Source: CAWFPR01 sp963817635
GTDB lineage: Bacteria; Acidobacteriota; Vicinamibacteria; Vicinamibacterales; 2-12-FULL-66-21
Assembly (NCBI GenBank): GCA_963817635.1
Contig: CAWFPR010000002.1
Coordinates: forward strand, 248,001 to 312,000
Direction of reading: 5' to 3'
DNA: 64,000 nt
In this document: piece by piece, positions 30,221-38,735 of the stretch
Layout: every line of letters starts with the position of its first letter
Position numbering within the stretch: position 1 is the first letter of the stretch
The notes under the pieces: generated by a model
The model's database searches: none
What the model saw: the letters and a program-made list of their open reading frames with translations, nothing else
What the model was told of the DNA's origin: nothing
Translations under genes and position numbers: made by a program

Positions 30221-31662
30221 ATGCCCATGCGCCTGTACAACACCCTCACCCGCCGCGAAGAGGATTTTGCGCCCGTCAGAGAACAACCTCGTGCGGATGT
30301 ACACGTGCGGACCGACCGTGTACGCGCGCGCCCACATCGGCAACTTCCGGACCTTCGTCGCCACCGACGTCCTGCGGCGCGCGCTCGAGCACGAGGCCGG
30401 GTTCGGCGTGCGTCAGGTGATGAACTACACCGACGTGGACGACCGCACGATCCTCGAGTCGCAGAAGGCCGGCGTGCCGCTGCGCGAGTACACGGAGCGC
30501 TACATCGAGGCGTTCCGGGAGGACGCGGCCCGGCTCGGGCTCGAGCCGGTCGAGGAGAACCCGCGCGCCACCGACGACGAGAACGTGCGCGCGATGGGCG
30601 AGACCATCAAGGCGCTCGAGAGGAACGGGCATACCTATACCAGCGAAGGCTCGATCTACTTCAAGATCTCGACGCTGCCGGACTATGGCAAGCTGGCGCG
30701 GCTCGATCACTCCGGCATCCTGAGCGGCGCGCGCGTCGACTCGGACAAGTACGAGAAGGAAGACGCGCGCGACTTCGTGCTCTGGAAGGCGGCCAGGCCT
30801 GGCGAGCCGACCTGGGATCCGGGCATCGGGCCGGGACGGCCGGGATGGCACATCGAGTGCTCGGCGATGGCCCTGCGGCTGCTCGGCACGCCGCCCATCG
30901 ACATTCACGCCGGGGGAGTCGACCTGATCTTCCCCGCACCACGAGAACGAGATCGCGCAGAGCGAAGGCGCCACCGGCAGGCCGTTCTCGCGCTTCTGGG
31001 TGCACGTCGAGCACCTGATGATCGCGGACGAGCCCGGTAAGGGCGGCGAGAAGATGTCGAAGTCGGCCGGCAACGTCTACAACCTCCAGGACGTCATCGA
31101 CAACGGATTCCGCCCCTCGGCGCTTCGCTACCTGTATCTCGGCGTGCACTACCGCAAGCAGCTCAAGTTTTCGTGGACCGCGATGGCGCAGTCGGAGGAA
31201 GCGCTCAAGCGCGTGACCGACTTTCTGGCGAGGCTCGACGCGGCGCCGGTCCGCGAGCAGCCGGCGCCCGCGATGGCCGCGCTTCTCGACGAGGCTGGCC
31301 GCGCCTTCGGTGCGCACATCACGAACGACCTGAACACGGCCGCCGCCATCGGCGTCATGTTCGACCTCGTCCGGGCGCTGAATACCGCCCTCGACGCCGG
31401 CGAGGTCGGTTCGGCCGATGCGGCGCGCATCCGCGAGACCTTCGACCGGTTCGACCGCGTGCTCGGCGTGCTCGCCCTGCGCCGCACGGAAGACGAGCGC
31501 CCCCCAGTGCCGATCGAGGAGATTGACCGCCTGATCGAGGCACGTCGCGCGGCGCGCCTGTCCCGTAATTTCGCCGAGGCCGATCGGATCCGGCAGGACC
31601 TCGATGCCCGCGGCATCGTCCTCGAGGACTCCGGCTCAACGACCAGATGGAAACGAAAATGA
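30221..31662 (+). CDS. cysS: Cysteinyl-tRNA synthetase, two frameshifts
   Basis: Charges tRNA-Cys. The Zn-binding start is LVRMYTCGPTVYARAHIGNF with HIGH-type HIGN. Zn ligands also fall in GWHIECSAMALRLLG and IDIHAGGVDLIFPHHENEIA. The KMSKS loop is GEKMSKSAGNVYNLQDVI. The C-terminal helical domain ends with DRIRQDLDARGIVLEDSG. Single insertions near 30277 (CCCGTCAGAG) and 30944 (TTCCCCGCACC) are corrected to give 479 residues from the ATG at 30221, or 477 from the ATG at 30227 (MRLYNTLTRREEDFAP), which matches relatives better. The 3' end overlaps the aminotransferase gene by 16 bases. A tRNA-Cys gene lies 2.3 kb downstream. Confidence 0.94.
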
Positions 31663-32993
31663 TCCCAGCCATGACCGCACCAGACATCAAGACCGCCCTG
31701 CCTGGCCCCAAAGCCAGGGCAATCATCGCTCGCGACAACCAGTTCGTGTCTCCCTCGTACACGCGCGACTACCCCTTCGTCATCGCCCGCGGCGAAGGTG
31801 CCGTCGTCGAGGACGTGGACGGCAACCGCTTTCTCGATTGCGCGGCCGGCATCGCCGTCAATTCCACCGGCGTGTCGCATCCCGAGGTCGTCGCGGCGAT
31901 CATCGAGCAGGCGCAGAAGTTCATCCACATGTCCGGGACGGACTTCTACTACGAACCGCAGGTGCGCCTCGCCGAGCAGCTGGCCGCGCTCGTGCCCATC
32001 GACGGCCCCGTGCGTGCGTTCTTCGGCAATTCCGGAACGGAGGCGACGGAAGCCGCGCTGAAACTGGCGCGGTATCACACGAAACGTCAGGGCATCATGG
32101 CGTTTCTCGGCGCGTTCCACGGCCGGTCGCTCGGGTCGCTGTCGCTGACAGCGAGCAAGGCGGTACAGCGCCGCGGCTTCGGACCGTTCATGCCGGGCGT
32201 CTACCACGGGCTCTATCCCGACCCGTACCGGTTCAATGGCAGCGCCGACGCGTGCGCGGATGCGGCGCTCTCGTTCATCCGCGATCAGCTCTTCACGCAC
32301 CTGGTGTCGCCCGACGAGATCGCGGCGATTGTCGTCGAGCCGATCCAGGGGGAGGGGGGCTATATCGTCCCGCCGAAGGCGTTCCTTCAGGGCCTCCGCG
32401 AGATGGCGACCACGTACGGCATCGTGCTCGTGGTCGATGAAGTGCAGTCGGGCATGGGCCGCACCGGGAAGATGTTCGCGTCCGAGCACTTCGACCTGAA
32501 GGCTGATGTGGTCAACATCGCCAAGGGCATCGCGTCGGGCCTGCCGCTGGGCGTGACCTGCGCCCGCGCCGAGATGATGGCGTGGCCTCCGGGCGCGCAT
32601 GCGAGCACGTTCGGCGGAAACCCCGTCTCGTGCGCCGCCGCCAACGCGACGATCAAGCTGCTGAAGGAGCAACTGGTCGCCAACGCCGCCGCCGTGGGCG
32701 CGCACCTGATGGACGGTCTGCGCGATCTCCAGCGGAAGCACGCGCTCATCGGCGATGTCCGCGGCAGAGGGCTGATGATCGGCATCGAACTGGTGAAGGA
32801 CCGCACGACGAAGGAGCGCGCGGTCGAGGCGCGCAACGCGCTCGTCCAGGCGATGTTCCGCCGCGGCGTGCTCGTCCTGGGCGCCGGCCGGAATGCGCTG
32901 CGCCTGGCGCCGCCGCTCGTCCTGTCGAAGGATCAGGCCGACGCCGTGCTCGGCGTCATCGACGAGGCGCTCGGAGAGATCACCCCGCGATAG
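31647..32993 (+). CDS. Class-III PLP aminotransferase (GabT/acetylornithine type)
   Basis: Pyridoxal-phosphate aminotransferase that moves an omega-amino group. Visible motifs: FLDCAAGIAVNSTGVSHPEV, FFGNSGTEATEAALKLARY, AFLGAFHGRSLGSLSLTASK, VEPIQGEGGYIVPPKAFLQG, VVDEVQSGMGRTGKMFASEH and the Schiff-base Lys in NIAKGIASGLPLG, then HASTFGGNPVSCAAA. 448 residues, intact. The length and the FIHMSGTDFYYEPQVRLAEQ segment favour 4-aminobutyrate-type over argD-type enzymes, but the substrate is not certain. The start overlaps cysS; ATGs at 31647, 31659 and 31671 are all possible. Confidence 0.88.
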   Translation: METKMIPAMTAPDIKTALPGPKARAIIARDNQFVSPSYTRDYPFVIARGEGAVVEDVDGNRFLDCAAGIAVNSTGVSHPEVVAAIIEQAQKFIHMSGTDFYYEPQVRLAEQLAALVPIDGPVRAFFGNSGTEATEAALKLARYHTKRQGIMAFLGAFHGRSLGSLSLTASKAVQRRGFGPFMPGVYHGLYPDPYRFNGSADACADAALSFIRDQLFTHLVSPDEIAAIVVEPIQGEGGYIVPPKAFLQGLREMATTYGIVLVVDEVQSGMGRTGKMFASEHFDLKADVVNIAKGIASGLPLGVTCARAEMMAWPPGAHASTFGGNPVSCAAANATIKLLKEQLVANAAAVGAHLMDGLRDLQRKHALIGDVRGRGLMIGIELVKDRTTKERAVEARNALVQAMFRRGVLVLGAGRNALRLAPPLVLSKDQADAVLGVIDEALGEITPR

Positions 32994-33074
32994 CGCGCGC
33001 CGCCGCGCCGTCTCGCTCGGGAGCGCCGTCCCCTCCACACGGGACTCCACGTTGCATCGTCAGGAGGCGTTCTG

Positions 33075-33443
33075 ATGACGATGGAGCGGCAGGCCCTTGG
33101 GAAAACAGGGGAAGATCTCGCGGTCGCGGCAATCGAGCGGCTGGGGTACGAAGTTCTTGATCGGCGCTACCGCACGCGGCATGGCGAAATCGACATTGTC
33201 GCGGAGGACGGCGACACGGTCGTCTTCATCGAGGTGAAGGCGCGCGCGACGGCCAGTCGCGGGACGGCGGCCGAGGCCGTGACGGCGCGGAAGCGGCGCA
33301 GGCTGATCGCGATGGCGAACGACTACCTCTGCCGGCGCAGGCTGACGTCGAGGCGCTGCCGGTTCGACGTCGTGGCGATTGACGGGGACGGGGACGGGCG
33401 GCGGCTGAGGCTCTACCGGAGCGCATTCGACGCAAGTCGCTGA
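33075..33443 (+). CDS. YraN/UPF0102 family nuclease-like protein
   Basis: 122-residue protein of the UPF0102 family, with a PD-(D/E)xK-type fold and no firmly known function. The core is TRHGEIDIVAEDGDTVVFIE followed by VKAR, giving the E-x-D...E-x-K arrangement. LGKTGEDLAVAAIERLGYEV at the N-terminus is typical. Intact. It is 81 bases after the aminotransferase and 79 bases before tRNA-Gly. Confidence 0.88.
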   Translation: MTMERQALGKTGEDLAVAAIERLGYEVLDRRYRTRHGEIDIVAEDGDTVVFIEVKARATASRGTAAEAVTARKRRRLIAMANDYLCRRRLTSRRCRFDVVAIDGDGDGRRLRLYRSAFDASR

Positions 33444-33522
33444 GGACAGGGATCTTGCCTGTCGATCGCGCCCTGTGGTACGATGAGCACTTCCAGACGG
33501 CGCTGCGATCGGCGTTGGGCGA

Positions 33523-33597
33523 GCGGGAATAACTCAGTGGTAGAGTGCGACCTTGCCAAGGTCGAAGTCGCGGGTTCGAATCCCGTTTCCCGCTCCA
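33523..33597 (+). tRNA. tRNA-Gly (GCC)
   Basis: Full cloverleaf: acceptor GCGGGAA pairs with TTCCCGC, anticodon stem CGACC/GGTCG with loop TTGCCAA (anticodon GCC), T arm GCGGG-TTCGAAT-CCCGT, discriminator T and encoded CCA. Confidence 0.96.
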
Positions 33598-33610
33598 ATC
33601 TTGAATCGTC

Positions 33611-33670
33611 GGGGGCCCCTGCACCCCGACTGGCGGCCTGCACTACGCTGGCGCTTCGCCGCCAGCTCCG
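33611..33670. repeat. Direct repeat 1 with REP-like hairpin, between the tRNA genes
   Basis: Begins GGGGGCCCCTGCACCCCGAC and ends in the hairpin GCTGGCG-CTTCGC-CGCCAGC (33647-33666). A copy about 95% identical lies at 33777-33835. Confidence 0.8.
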
Positions 33671-33728
33671 TTCCGGCCGCGATCGATGTAGGGATGGCGC
33701 CCTGTGGGCGCTCCTGCGTGCTCCGCTC

Positions 33729-33750
33729 CGCTGGCGCTTCGTCGCCAGCG
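33729..33750. repeat. Isolated REP-like palindrome between the tRNA genes
   Basis: CGCTGGCG-CTTCGT-CGCCAGCG, a perfect 8-bp stem, the same hairpin that ends both flanking direct repeats. The remaining sequence of 33598-33969 holds no gene. Confidence 0.8.
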
Positions 33751-33776
33751 CCGCTCCGCACGCTACTGTTGCAGAC

Positions 33777-33835
33777 GGGGGCCCCTGCACCCCGACTGCG
33801 GCCTGCACTACGCTGGCGCTTAGCCGCCAGCTCCG
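33777..33835. repeat. Direct repeat 2 with REP-like hairpin, between the tRNA genes
   Basis: Second copy of the 33611-33670 repeat, one base shorter and with two or so substitutions. Its hairpin is GCTGGCG-CTTAGC-CGCCAGC (33812-33831). Confidence 0.8.
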
Positions 33836-33969
33836 GCAAGGGTTGCGGGCACTTCCTGGTTCGGGCAGGCGTCAGAGCAGTTTGATGATCATCCGCACTC
33901 GTCTCACCGAACGCTGTTGTAGCCGCCTCTGACGCGGCCGGTACTCCTTCGCACAACTCGAGTCCGTCC

Positions 33970-34043
33970 GGCGCCGTCGCCAAGTGGTAAGGCAGAGCTC
34001 TGCAAAAGCTCCATCCCCGGTTCAAATCCGGGCGGCGCCTCCA
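33970..34043 (+). tRNA. tRNA-Cys (GCA)
   Basis: Acceptor GGCGCCG pairs with CGGCGCC, D arm GCC...GGC with AGTGGTAA loop, anticodon stem GAGCT/AGCTC with loop CTGCAAA (anticodon GCA), T arm CCCGG-TTCAAAT-CCGGG, discriminator T and encoded CCA. Confidence 0.95.
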
Positions 34044-34135
34044 AAATTTCCTCAATAAATTGCGATGTCGGCATCGCGGTGCGGGATCCGACCAGGACAA
34101 CCCACCTTTCGGCAGGCGCTCCGCTTCCTGCTCCT

Positions 34136-34995
34136 TCAGGCGGATCCTGAGCCCGCCAGCGCCTGGCGGAGCTTCGCGGCCAGGGCTTCGCTGGTGAACG
34201 GCTTGTGCAGGAAATGCGCGTCGTCTTCCAATAGGCCCCTCTGCGCGACGACGTCGGCCGGGTAGCCGGACATGAAGAGGCTCCTGACCTGCGGCCTGAG
34301 CGCGACCACCTGTGCCACGAGATTGGGGCCGCTCACCGCGGGCATCACCACGTCGGTCAGCACCAGATGGATCGCACCGGCGTGTTCACGGGCCAGGCGG
34401 ATGGTCGCTTCCTGAACGTCGTGCCGACGCCGAGTTCGCTGGAAACGGAGGCGAAGCCGTGGTTCTGCCTGACGATACCGTAGACCGTCGCCAGTCCGAG
34501 ACCCGTGCCTTTCCCCACATCCTTGGTCGTGAAAAAGGGCTCGAAGATCCGGTCGAGCACCGCTTTCGGCATGCCGGAGCCGGAGTCGCTCACCGTGAGC
34601 ACGACGTAGTCGCCCGGGGTGGCTCCCTCGTCGCTGCCGCACGCGGCGGCGTCGACGGTCGTGTTGTGCGTCTCGATCGTGAGTCGGCCCACACCCGCGA
34701 TGGTGTCCCTGGCGTTGACGCACAGGTTGACGAGGACCTGGTCGACCTGCGACGGATCGAGTTTTTTCTTGGCGATGGCCTGCCACTCGAGGCTGTCCAT
34801 CTCATGCCCGCGCGCATCAAGAGAGAGCAGAACCATCCGCACCCGGGCATATTCGGCGACCTGGTTGCGGAGTCCGGCTATTCCGACAGTCGAACCCAGT
34901 GCGACACACGTCACGCCGATGACCCTCCACACTGCGGCCAGACGATGCCGGCCTCCGCGGGATGCCGCGTCAGGGTTGTGCTGTGCGCCGTTCAC
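34136..34995 (-). pseudogene. Remnant of a hybrid histidine kinase with internal deletion
   Basis: The ATPase domain is recognisable: QVDQVLVNLCVNARDTI (N-box), VLTVSDSGSGMPKAVLDRIF (G1), FEPFFTTKDVGKGTGLGLAT (F and G2 boxes), SSELGVGTTF. In the shifted frame just after GTTF comes the second part of a receiver: EATIRLAREHAGAIHLVLTD with the phospho-acceptor Asp, VVMPAVSGPNLV and a conserved Lys in FLHKPFTSEALAAKLRQALA. The first part of the receiver with its acidic pair is missing, and so is the phospho-accepting His domain before the N-box. Instead the N-terminus has one hydrophobic segment (WRVIGVTCVALGSTVGIAGL). These losses cannot be repaired by one base, so it is called a pseudogene. Confidence 0.7.
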
Positions 34996-35017
34996 CTCGA
35001 CAACCTTGGTGGATCCT

Positions 35018-35131
35018 TCACAACGTGAGTTGGAATTGCATCACGAGGCCCCAGTCTTCGGTGTTCCAGTTCAGGCCGATGGGTGCGGCGAGCGCGACGA
35101 ACGATTTCTGATGATCCAGGGTGAACTTGAT
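35018..35131 (-). pseudogene. C-terminal fragment of an outer-membrane protein-like gene
   Basis: In one minus frame the last codons read KFTLDHQKSFVALAAPIGLN then WNTEDWGLVMQFQLTL and a stop: alternating hydrophobic strands with an aromatic end, like the last strands of an outer-membrane barrel. Upstream the frame is closed by stops and no partner is found. Probably debris of a decayed gene. Confidence 0.4.
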
Positions 35132-35313
35132 TCGCCATCAAGCTGTCTTGACCAGCCGAAGTTACCCTGAACGTGAACGCGCCAGGATCCTTCGCCAGTG
35201 CAACGAAGGGTAGAACGCCGCCGCCGCGTGTCGAAGGGCAGGTATGTTAAACCGTGTTCCTGCCGGGCGGAAAGGCCGGTGAGGCCCGCGTGAAGCGCTG
35301 ACGTCGGCCTCCG

Positions 35314-36009
35314 TTAGAAGTTCGTCAACTCCGCCGCCACGATTGCCAGGCAGTGTGGGCATGCGATCACGCGTCCGCGGCGTGGCAGCGTGGATGTGAA
35401 ATTGACGCGAGCGCGAACGAGGCGCACGGCTTTGAGCGTGCTCGTGCGCTCTCCACAGGCCGGGCAGCGTACCGGCGTCTCCAGCGTGTACTCCGCCTCG
35501 ATCGCCGGCTCGGTGGCCTGCGGCGGGCCTGGTACCCTGTCATCTGTTATGGCCGGCGCGGCCTGGGGACGGCCTATCGCGCGCTCGACGACCTTGAACA
35601 GCTGGTCCCGGTCGACCGGTTTCGTGAGGTAATCGACGGCACCGATCGCACGGCTTTGCTGGACAGTCCCCAGGTCGTCCAGTCCAGTCACCATGACGAT
35701 TGGCGTTGACGGCCACTCCGCCTGCAGACGCTCTGACAGCCAGAGCCCGTCGTGCCCCGGCATTTTGATGTCGCACAGCACCAGTGACGCCTGCACTTGC
35801 GCCATCGTATCGAGCGCGGCGCCGGCACTCGAGGCGTGCTTGACCTTGTACCCGGCGGACGTCAGCCAGCGATCGAGCAGCTGACACACCGCCTGCTCGT
35901 CATCCACGACGAGCACATACCCCGCGTGCGCCTCATCTGGTTCCTCCTCGGAGGTACCGCCCAGAATCGGGTCATCCACGACGCCGTACGACAACTGTGC
36001 AGATATCAC
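35314..36009 (-). CDS. Response regulator receiver with C-terminal zinc-ribbon-like segment
   Basis: Receiver domain near residues 30-145: YVLVVDDEQAVCQLLDRWLT (acidic pair), VLCDIKMPGHDGLWLSERLQ (phospho-acceptor Asp), MVTGL and VDYLTKPVDRDQ (conserved Lys). There is no DNA-binding or output enzyme domain. The C-terminal 60 residues carry two CxxC knuckles (RCPACGERT and IACPHCLAI) about 30 apart, suggesting a small zinc-binding module. 231 residues, intact. It is upstream of the decayed hybrid kinase on the same strand; that kinase may once have been its partner. Confidence 0.82.
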   Translation of the reverse strand: MISAQLSYGVVDDPILGGTSEEEPDEAHAGYVLVVDDEQAVCQLLDRWLTSAGYKVKHASSAGAALDTMAQVQASLVLCDIKMPGHDGLWLSERLQAEWPSTPIVMVTGLDDLGTVQQSRAIGAVDYLTKPVDRDQLFKVVERAIGRPQAAPAITDDRVPGPPQATEPAIEAEYTLETPVRCPACGERTSTLKAVRLVRARVNFTSTLPRRGRVIACPHCLAIVAAELTNF

Positions 36010-36208
36010 GCTGTTGAGCTATTCAAGAACGCTGCCGCCAACTCACCGGGCCTTGCCCTTCCTGGCGTCAATTGCCGTATTGTTTTCGGAGGCTACGTTC
36101 GCGCCGTCGCGAGCCCTGTGCGGTTTATGGGCCAGGACCGCACACACTGTGCGGATGCGGCCCGGCGACGGCAGCCTCCAACCCTCTTCTTTTCTTGGCC
36201 CGCACGCG

Positions 36209-36355
36209 CTAGCGTTCCGATCGTCCTTGCGGTCGCTCGGGCTCGCGTCGCTCCTGTTCGCGTTTCGGGCCTTCGGTCCCCTTCCACGGTGAGTCCCGTT
36301 CGCCGTGTTTGCCCTGTTCTGCCGGATCGCGGTCGTCGTTGTCCAAGTCAGGCAT
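36209..36355 (-). CDS. Small highly charged protein, 48 residues
   Basis: Not recognised. An ATG at 36355 is preceded by GGAGGAGGACCC, a strong Shine-Dalgarno with ideal spacing. The product begins MPDLDNDDRDPAEQGKHGER and ends ERPQGRSER, almost wholly Asp, Glu, Arg, Lys, Gln, Gly and Pro, so it is likely disordered. It lies downstream of the outer-membrane protein gene on the same strand. The rest of 36010-36463 has no other convincing gene. The RBS is the main support; a spurious ORF is possible. Confidence 0.45.
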   Translation of the reverse strand: MPDLDNDDRDPAEQGKHGERDSPWKGTEGPKREQERREPERPQGRSER

Positions 36356-36463
36356 GGGTCCTCCTCCGGCTGTTTCTTAGCCGTTCCCGCGGGGAACCGC
36401 TGTTCTGTTTTGCACACCCCCTCGACCGACGGGTTTCTTCCTTCGTTCGAAGCCTGTTCCGGT

Positions 36464-37031
36464 TCAGTCGGAATACCATACCAGCCCGACGCCCGCCCGT
36501 GGTGCCGACACCGATCCGTGGACTTGCCCGAGCTGGTCGAGGGGTTGTCCGGCGGTGAACACGGAGTCACTCCTGGAGGTACCTGGACCCCGGCCTCGCC
36601 GTAGACGCCGAAGCGCCGCACCGGCATGTACTGAAGGCCGAACGAGCCGCTGTACCTGGTAGTTGTTGGAGTGTGAGGTGGACGCCACAGTCGTCGTTGT
36701 CGAGTTGTTGTTGCTGTTGGAACGCGAGTAGGCGAAACGAGGACTGAAGTAGGTACCGAACGTTGTCACGCACCGTCCCGGTGTAGAACAGCGCGCTGAC
36801 GCCGCCGCCGAAGCTCCACGCCGTGCTCTCGATACCGCTTGCCGTCCCGTTCTTGCTCGAACTGCGCGAAAACGAGAAATCCGGGCGCAGGGCGACGGCG
36901 TCCGAGCTGTGCCAGATGATGCCGATCGCGCCGGGGAAGCCGATGGCCAGGCCGGCCTGGCCCGCTTCCTGGGCGAGGGCGGGGCGGGATACACAAAGCA
37001 GGATGGCGAGAACACACAGGCGTCGTGTCAT
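36464..37031 (-). CDS. Small outer-membrane beta-barrel-like protein, several frame changes
   Basis: The signal peptide MTRRLCVLAILLCVSRPALA is followed by QEAGQ. Beta strands alternate: GLAIGFPGAIGIIWHSSDAV, ALRPDFSFSRSSSK, WSFGGGVSALFY. In a second frame come FSPRFAYSRSNSNNNSTT and SHSNNYQV; in a third FGLQYMPVRRFGVYGEAGVQ; and back in the second SAPRAGVGLVWYSD with an aromatic end. Together this resembles opacity-like 8-strand barrel proteins of Acidobacteria. At least three frame changes are needed, so it is either badly sequenced or truly decaying. Divergent from the histidine kinase gene, 122 bases apart. Confidence 0.6.
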
Positions 37032-37153
37032 GATGAGGTCGTCTCCAGTCGGCTGACGCAGGCAGGCGCCGCTCACGGGTACTGACGTTCCGTCCATCCC
37101 ACTGTTTCAACGGGCGGCACCTCCCATCCCGCGTTACTGTATCTGGACACGAC

Positions 37154-38722
37154 ATGACGACTGGACAGCGCACACGGCCTGCATCGTCGCCGGGCATGCC
37201 GGGCGGTTCCCTGCACGGCTACGGCCTGTCGATGGCGGCGGTCATCGTCGCCGTGGCCGCGACGTTCGCGCTGCGGCCGTGGATGGGCACCAGCGTGTCG
37301 ATCCTGTTCTTTCCAGCCGTCATCGTCGCTGCCATGTATGGGGGCTACGGTCCGTCCCTGCTCGCGACATTCCTGTCCTCCTGTGCGCTCGCGTACTTCT
37401 TCGTCCCACCCGCCGCGGCGTTCGACGTCGGCCCCGACGATTTCATTCGAGTCATGGTGTTTTCGATCGTCGCCGTCGTGACCGCGTCGCTCAGCGCGGC
37501 GCAGAAACGCGCGGAGATGGCCCAGCGCCGCGCGCTGGACGAGTCCCGCGAGGCCCTGCGGACGCTCCGCAAGGTCAGCGACTGGCCGGTGTTCGTCGAT
37601 TCGACGCTGGCGGGCGCCGCACTGCGGCTGCTCGAGCACGCGGCGAGCGTCGTTGGCGCCGCCGCGGCGGTGGCGGCGTGGGAAGTATCCGACGAGCCGT
37701 GGTTCTACGTCGCCGACTCCGGGACGAGTGGGGCCGGCGTGCGGCAGTACACCCCGAAGGAACTCGACGCCATCGTGCCGGCCGGGCTCGATGGCTCGGC
37801 CTTCGTGACCGACAGGACGGTCACCGGCGAAACGGTGCTGACGGTGAGCCGGCAGGGGGCAATCGGCGAATGGCGGGGGCAAGCCGCACACCCGGCAATC
37901 GCCGCACGCCTGATTCGGACGGGTCTGGTGTCAGCCCCGTTTTCGGTCGAGCACCTGTCCGGCCGGCTGTTCTTCAACGGGCTCGCCGACGCGTCGCCGG
38001 GCATCATTCCGCTCGCCGAAGTCGTGTCCCGTGAAGTGGGGAATTCGCTCGAACGCCTGCACCTCCACGACCGCCTGCAGCAGATTGCGATCCGGGAGGA
38101 TCGACTCCGCGTGGCGCGAGACCTGCACGACGGCGTGCTCCAGTCACTCACCGGCATCCGCTTCCGCCTCCAGGCGCTGGCCGACGAACAGCCAAGCTCG
38201 TCCAGCCTGCGCGACCCACTGCTCTCGGTCGAGCGTGCAATCGCGATCGAACAGCGCGAACTCCGGCTCTTCATCGAGGGCCTGCGGCCCGTGCTGCGGC
38301 GTCGCGAGCCCGGCAGCACCGTGGCGTCCAGCCTCGAAGAGCTGCGGGGCCGCCTCGCTGTCGACTGGAGCACGCCGATTGTCGTGCGCGTGACGCCACA
38401 GGACCTGTCCCTGAGCCAGCAGGCCGAACAGACGCTGCGATTCGTGGTGCGGGAAGCGGCCGTCAACGCGCTGAAGCACGCCCAGCCGTCGCGCGTGTCG
38501 GTGGAGGTCGTATCCGAGGCGCCGGAGAACCTGCGTATCACGGTGTCGAACGACGGCCGGGGTTTCCCGTTCCGCGGGCGCCTCGAGCACGAGGAGCTGA
38601 TTGCCGCCAATGCCGGACCGGTCAGCCTGCGGGAGCGGCTCGTGTCCGTCCACGGCACTCTGGCGATCGAATCCACGGCGACGGGTTCACGCCTCGAGAT
38701 CCTGCTGCCCGTGACCGGCTAG
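37154..38722 (+). CDS. NarL-type sensor histidine kinase with DUF4118-like membrane domain
   Basis: Inner-membrane two-component sensor. Four hydrophobic segments near the N-terminus (SMAAVIVAVAATFALRPWMG; SILFFPAVIVAAMYGGYGPS; LLATFLSSCALAYFFV; FIRVMVFSIVAVVTASLSAA) look like DUF4118. A coiled coil and GAF-like region follow. The HisKA_3 phospho-acceptor is in VARDLHDGVLQSLTGIRFRL, and the ATPase has VVREAAVNALKHAQPSRVSV and ITVSNDGRGFPF. 522 residues, intact. It is tail to tail with a LuxR-type response regulator 13 bases away, a likely partner despite the convergent layout. Confidence 0.9.
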   Translation: MTTGQRTRPASSPGMPGGSLHGYGLSMAAVIVAVAATFALRPWMGTSVSILFFPAVIVAAMYGGYGPSLLATFLSSCALAYFFVPPAAAFDVGPDDFIRVMVFSIVAVVTASLSAAQKRAEMAQRRALDESREALRTLRKVSDWPVFVDSTLAGAALRLLEHAASVVGAAAAVAAWEVSDEPWFYVADSGTSGAGVRQYTPKELDAIVPAGLDGSAFVTDRTVTGETVLTVSRQGAIGEWRGQAAHPAIAARLIRTGLVSAPFSVEHLSGRLFFNGLADASPGIIPLAEVVSREVGNSLERLHLHDRLQQIAIREDRLRVARDLHDGVLQSLTGIRFRLQALADEQPSSSSLRDPLLSVERAIAIEQRELRLFIEGLRPVLRRREPGSTVASSLEELRGRLAVDWSTPIVVRVTPQDLSLSQQAEQTLRFVVREAAVNALKHAQPSRVSVEVVSEAPENLRITVSNDGRGFPFRGRLEHEELIAANAGPVSLRERLVSVHGTLAIESTATGSRLEILLPVTG

Positions 38723-38735
38723 GGGACTGGCTCCA

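Noticed and set aside
33226..34100. Minus-strand ORFs containing GFEPATSTLARSHSTTELF and RRPDLNRGWSFCRALPYHLA
   Set aside because: These are the well-known false translations of tRNA genes read on the opposite strand; here tRNA-Gly and tRNA-Cys.
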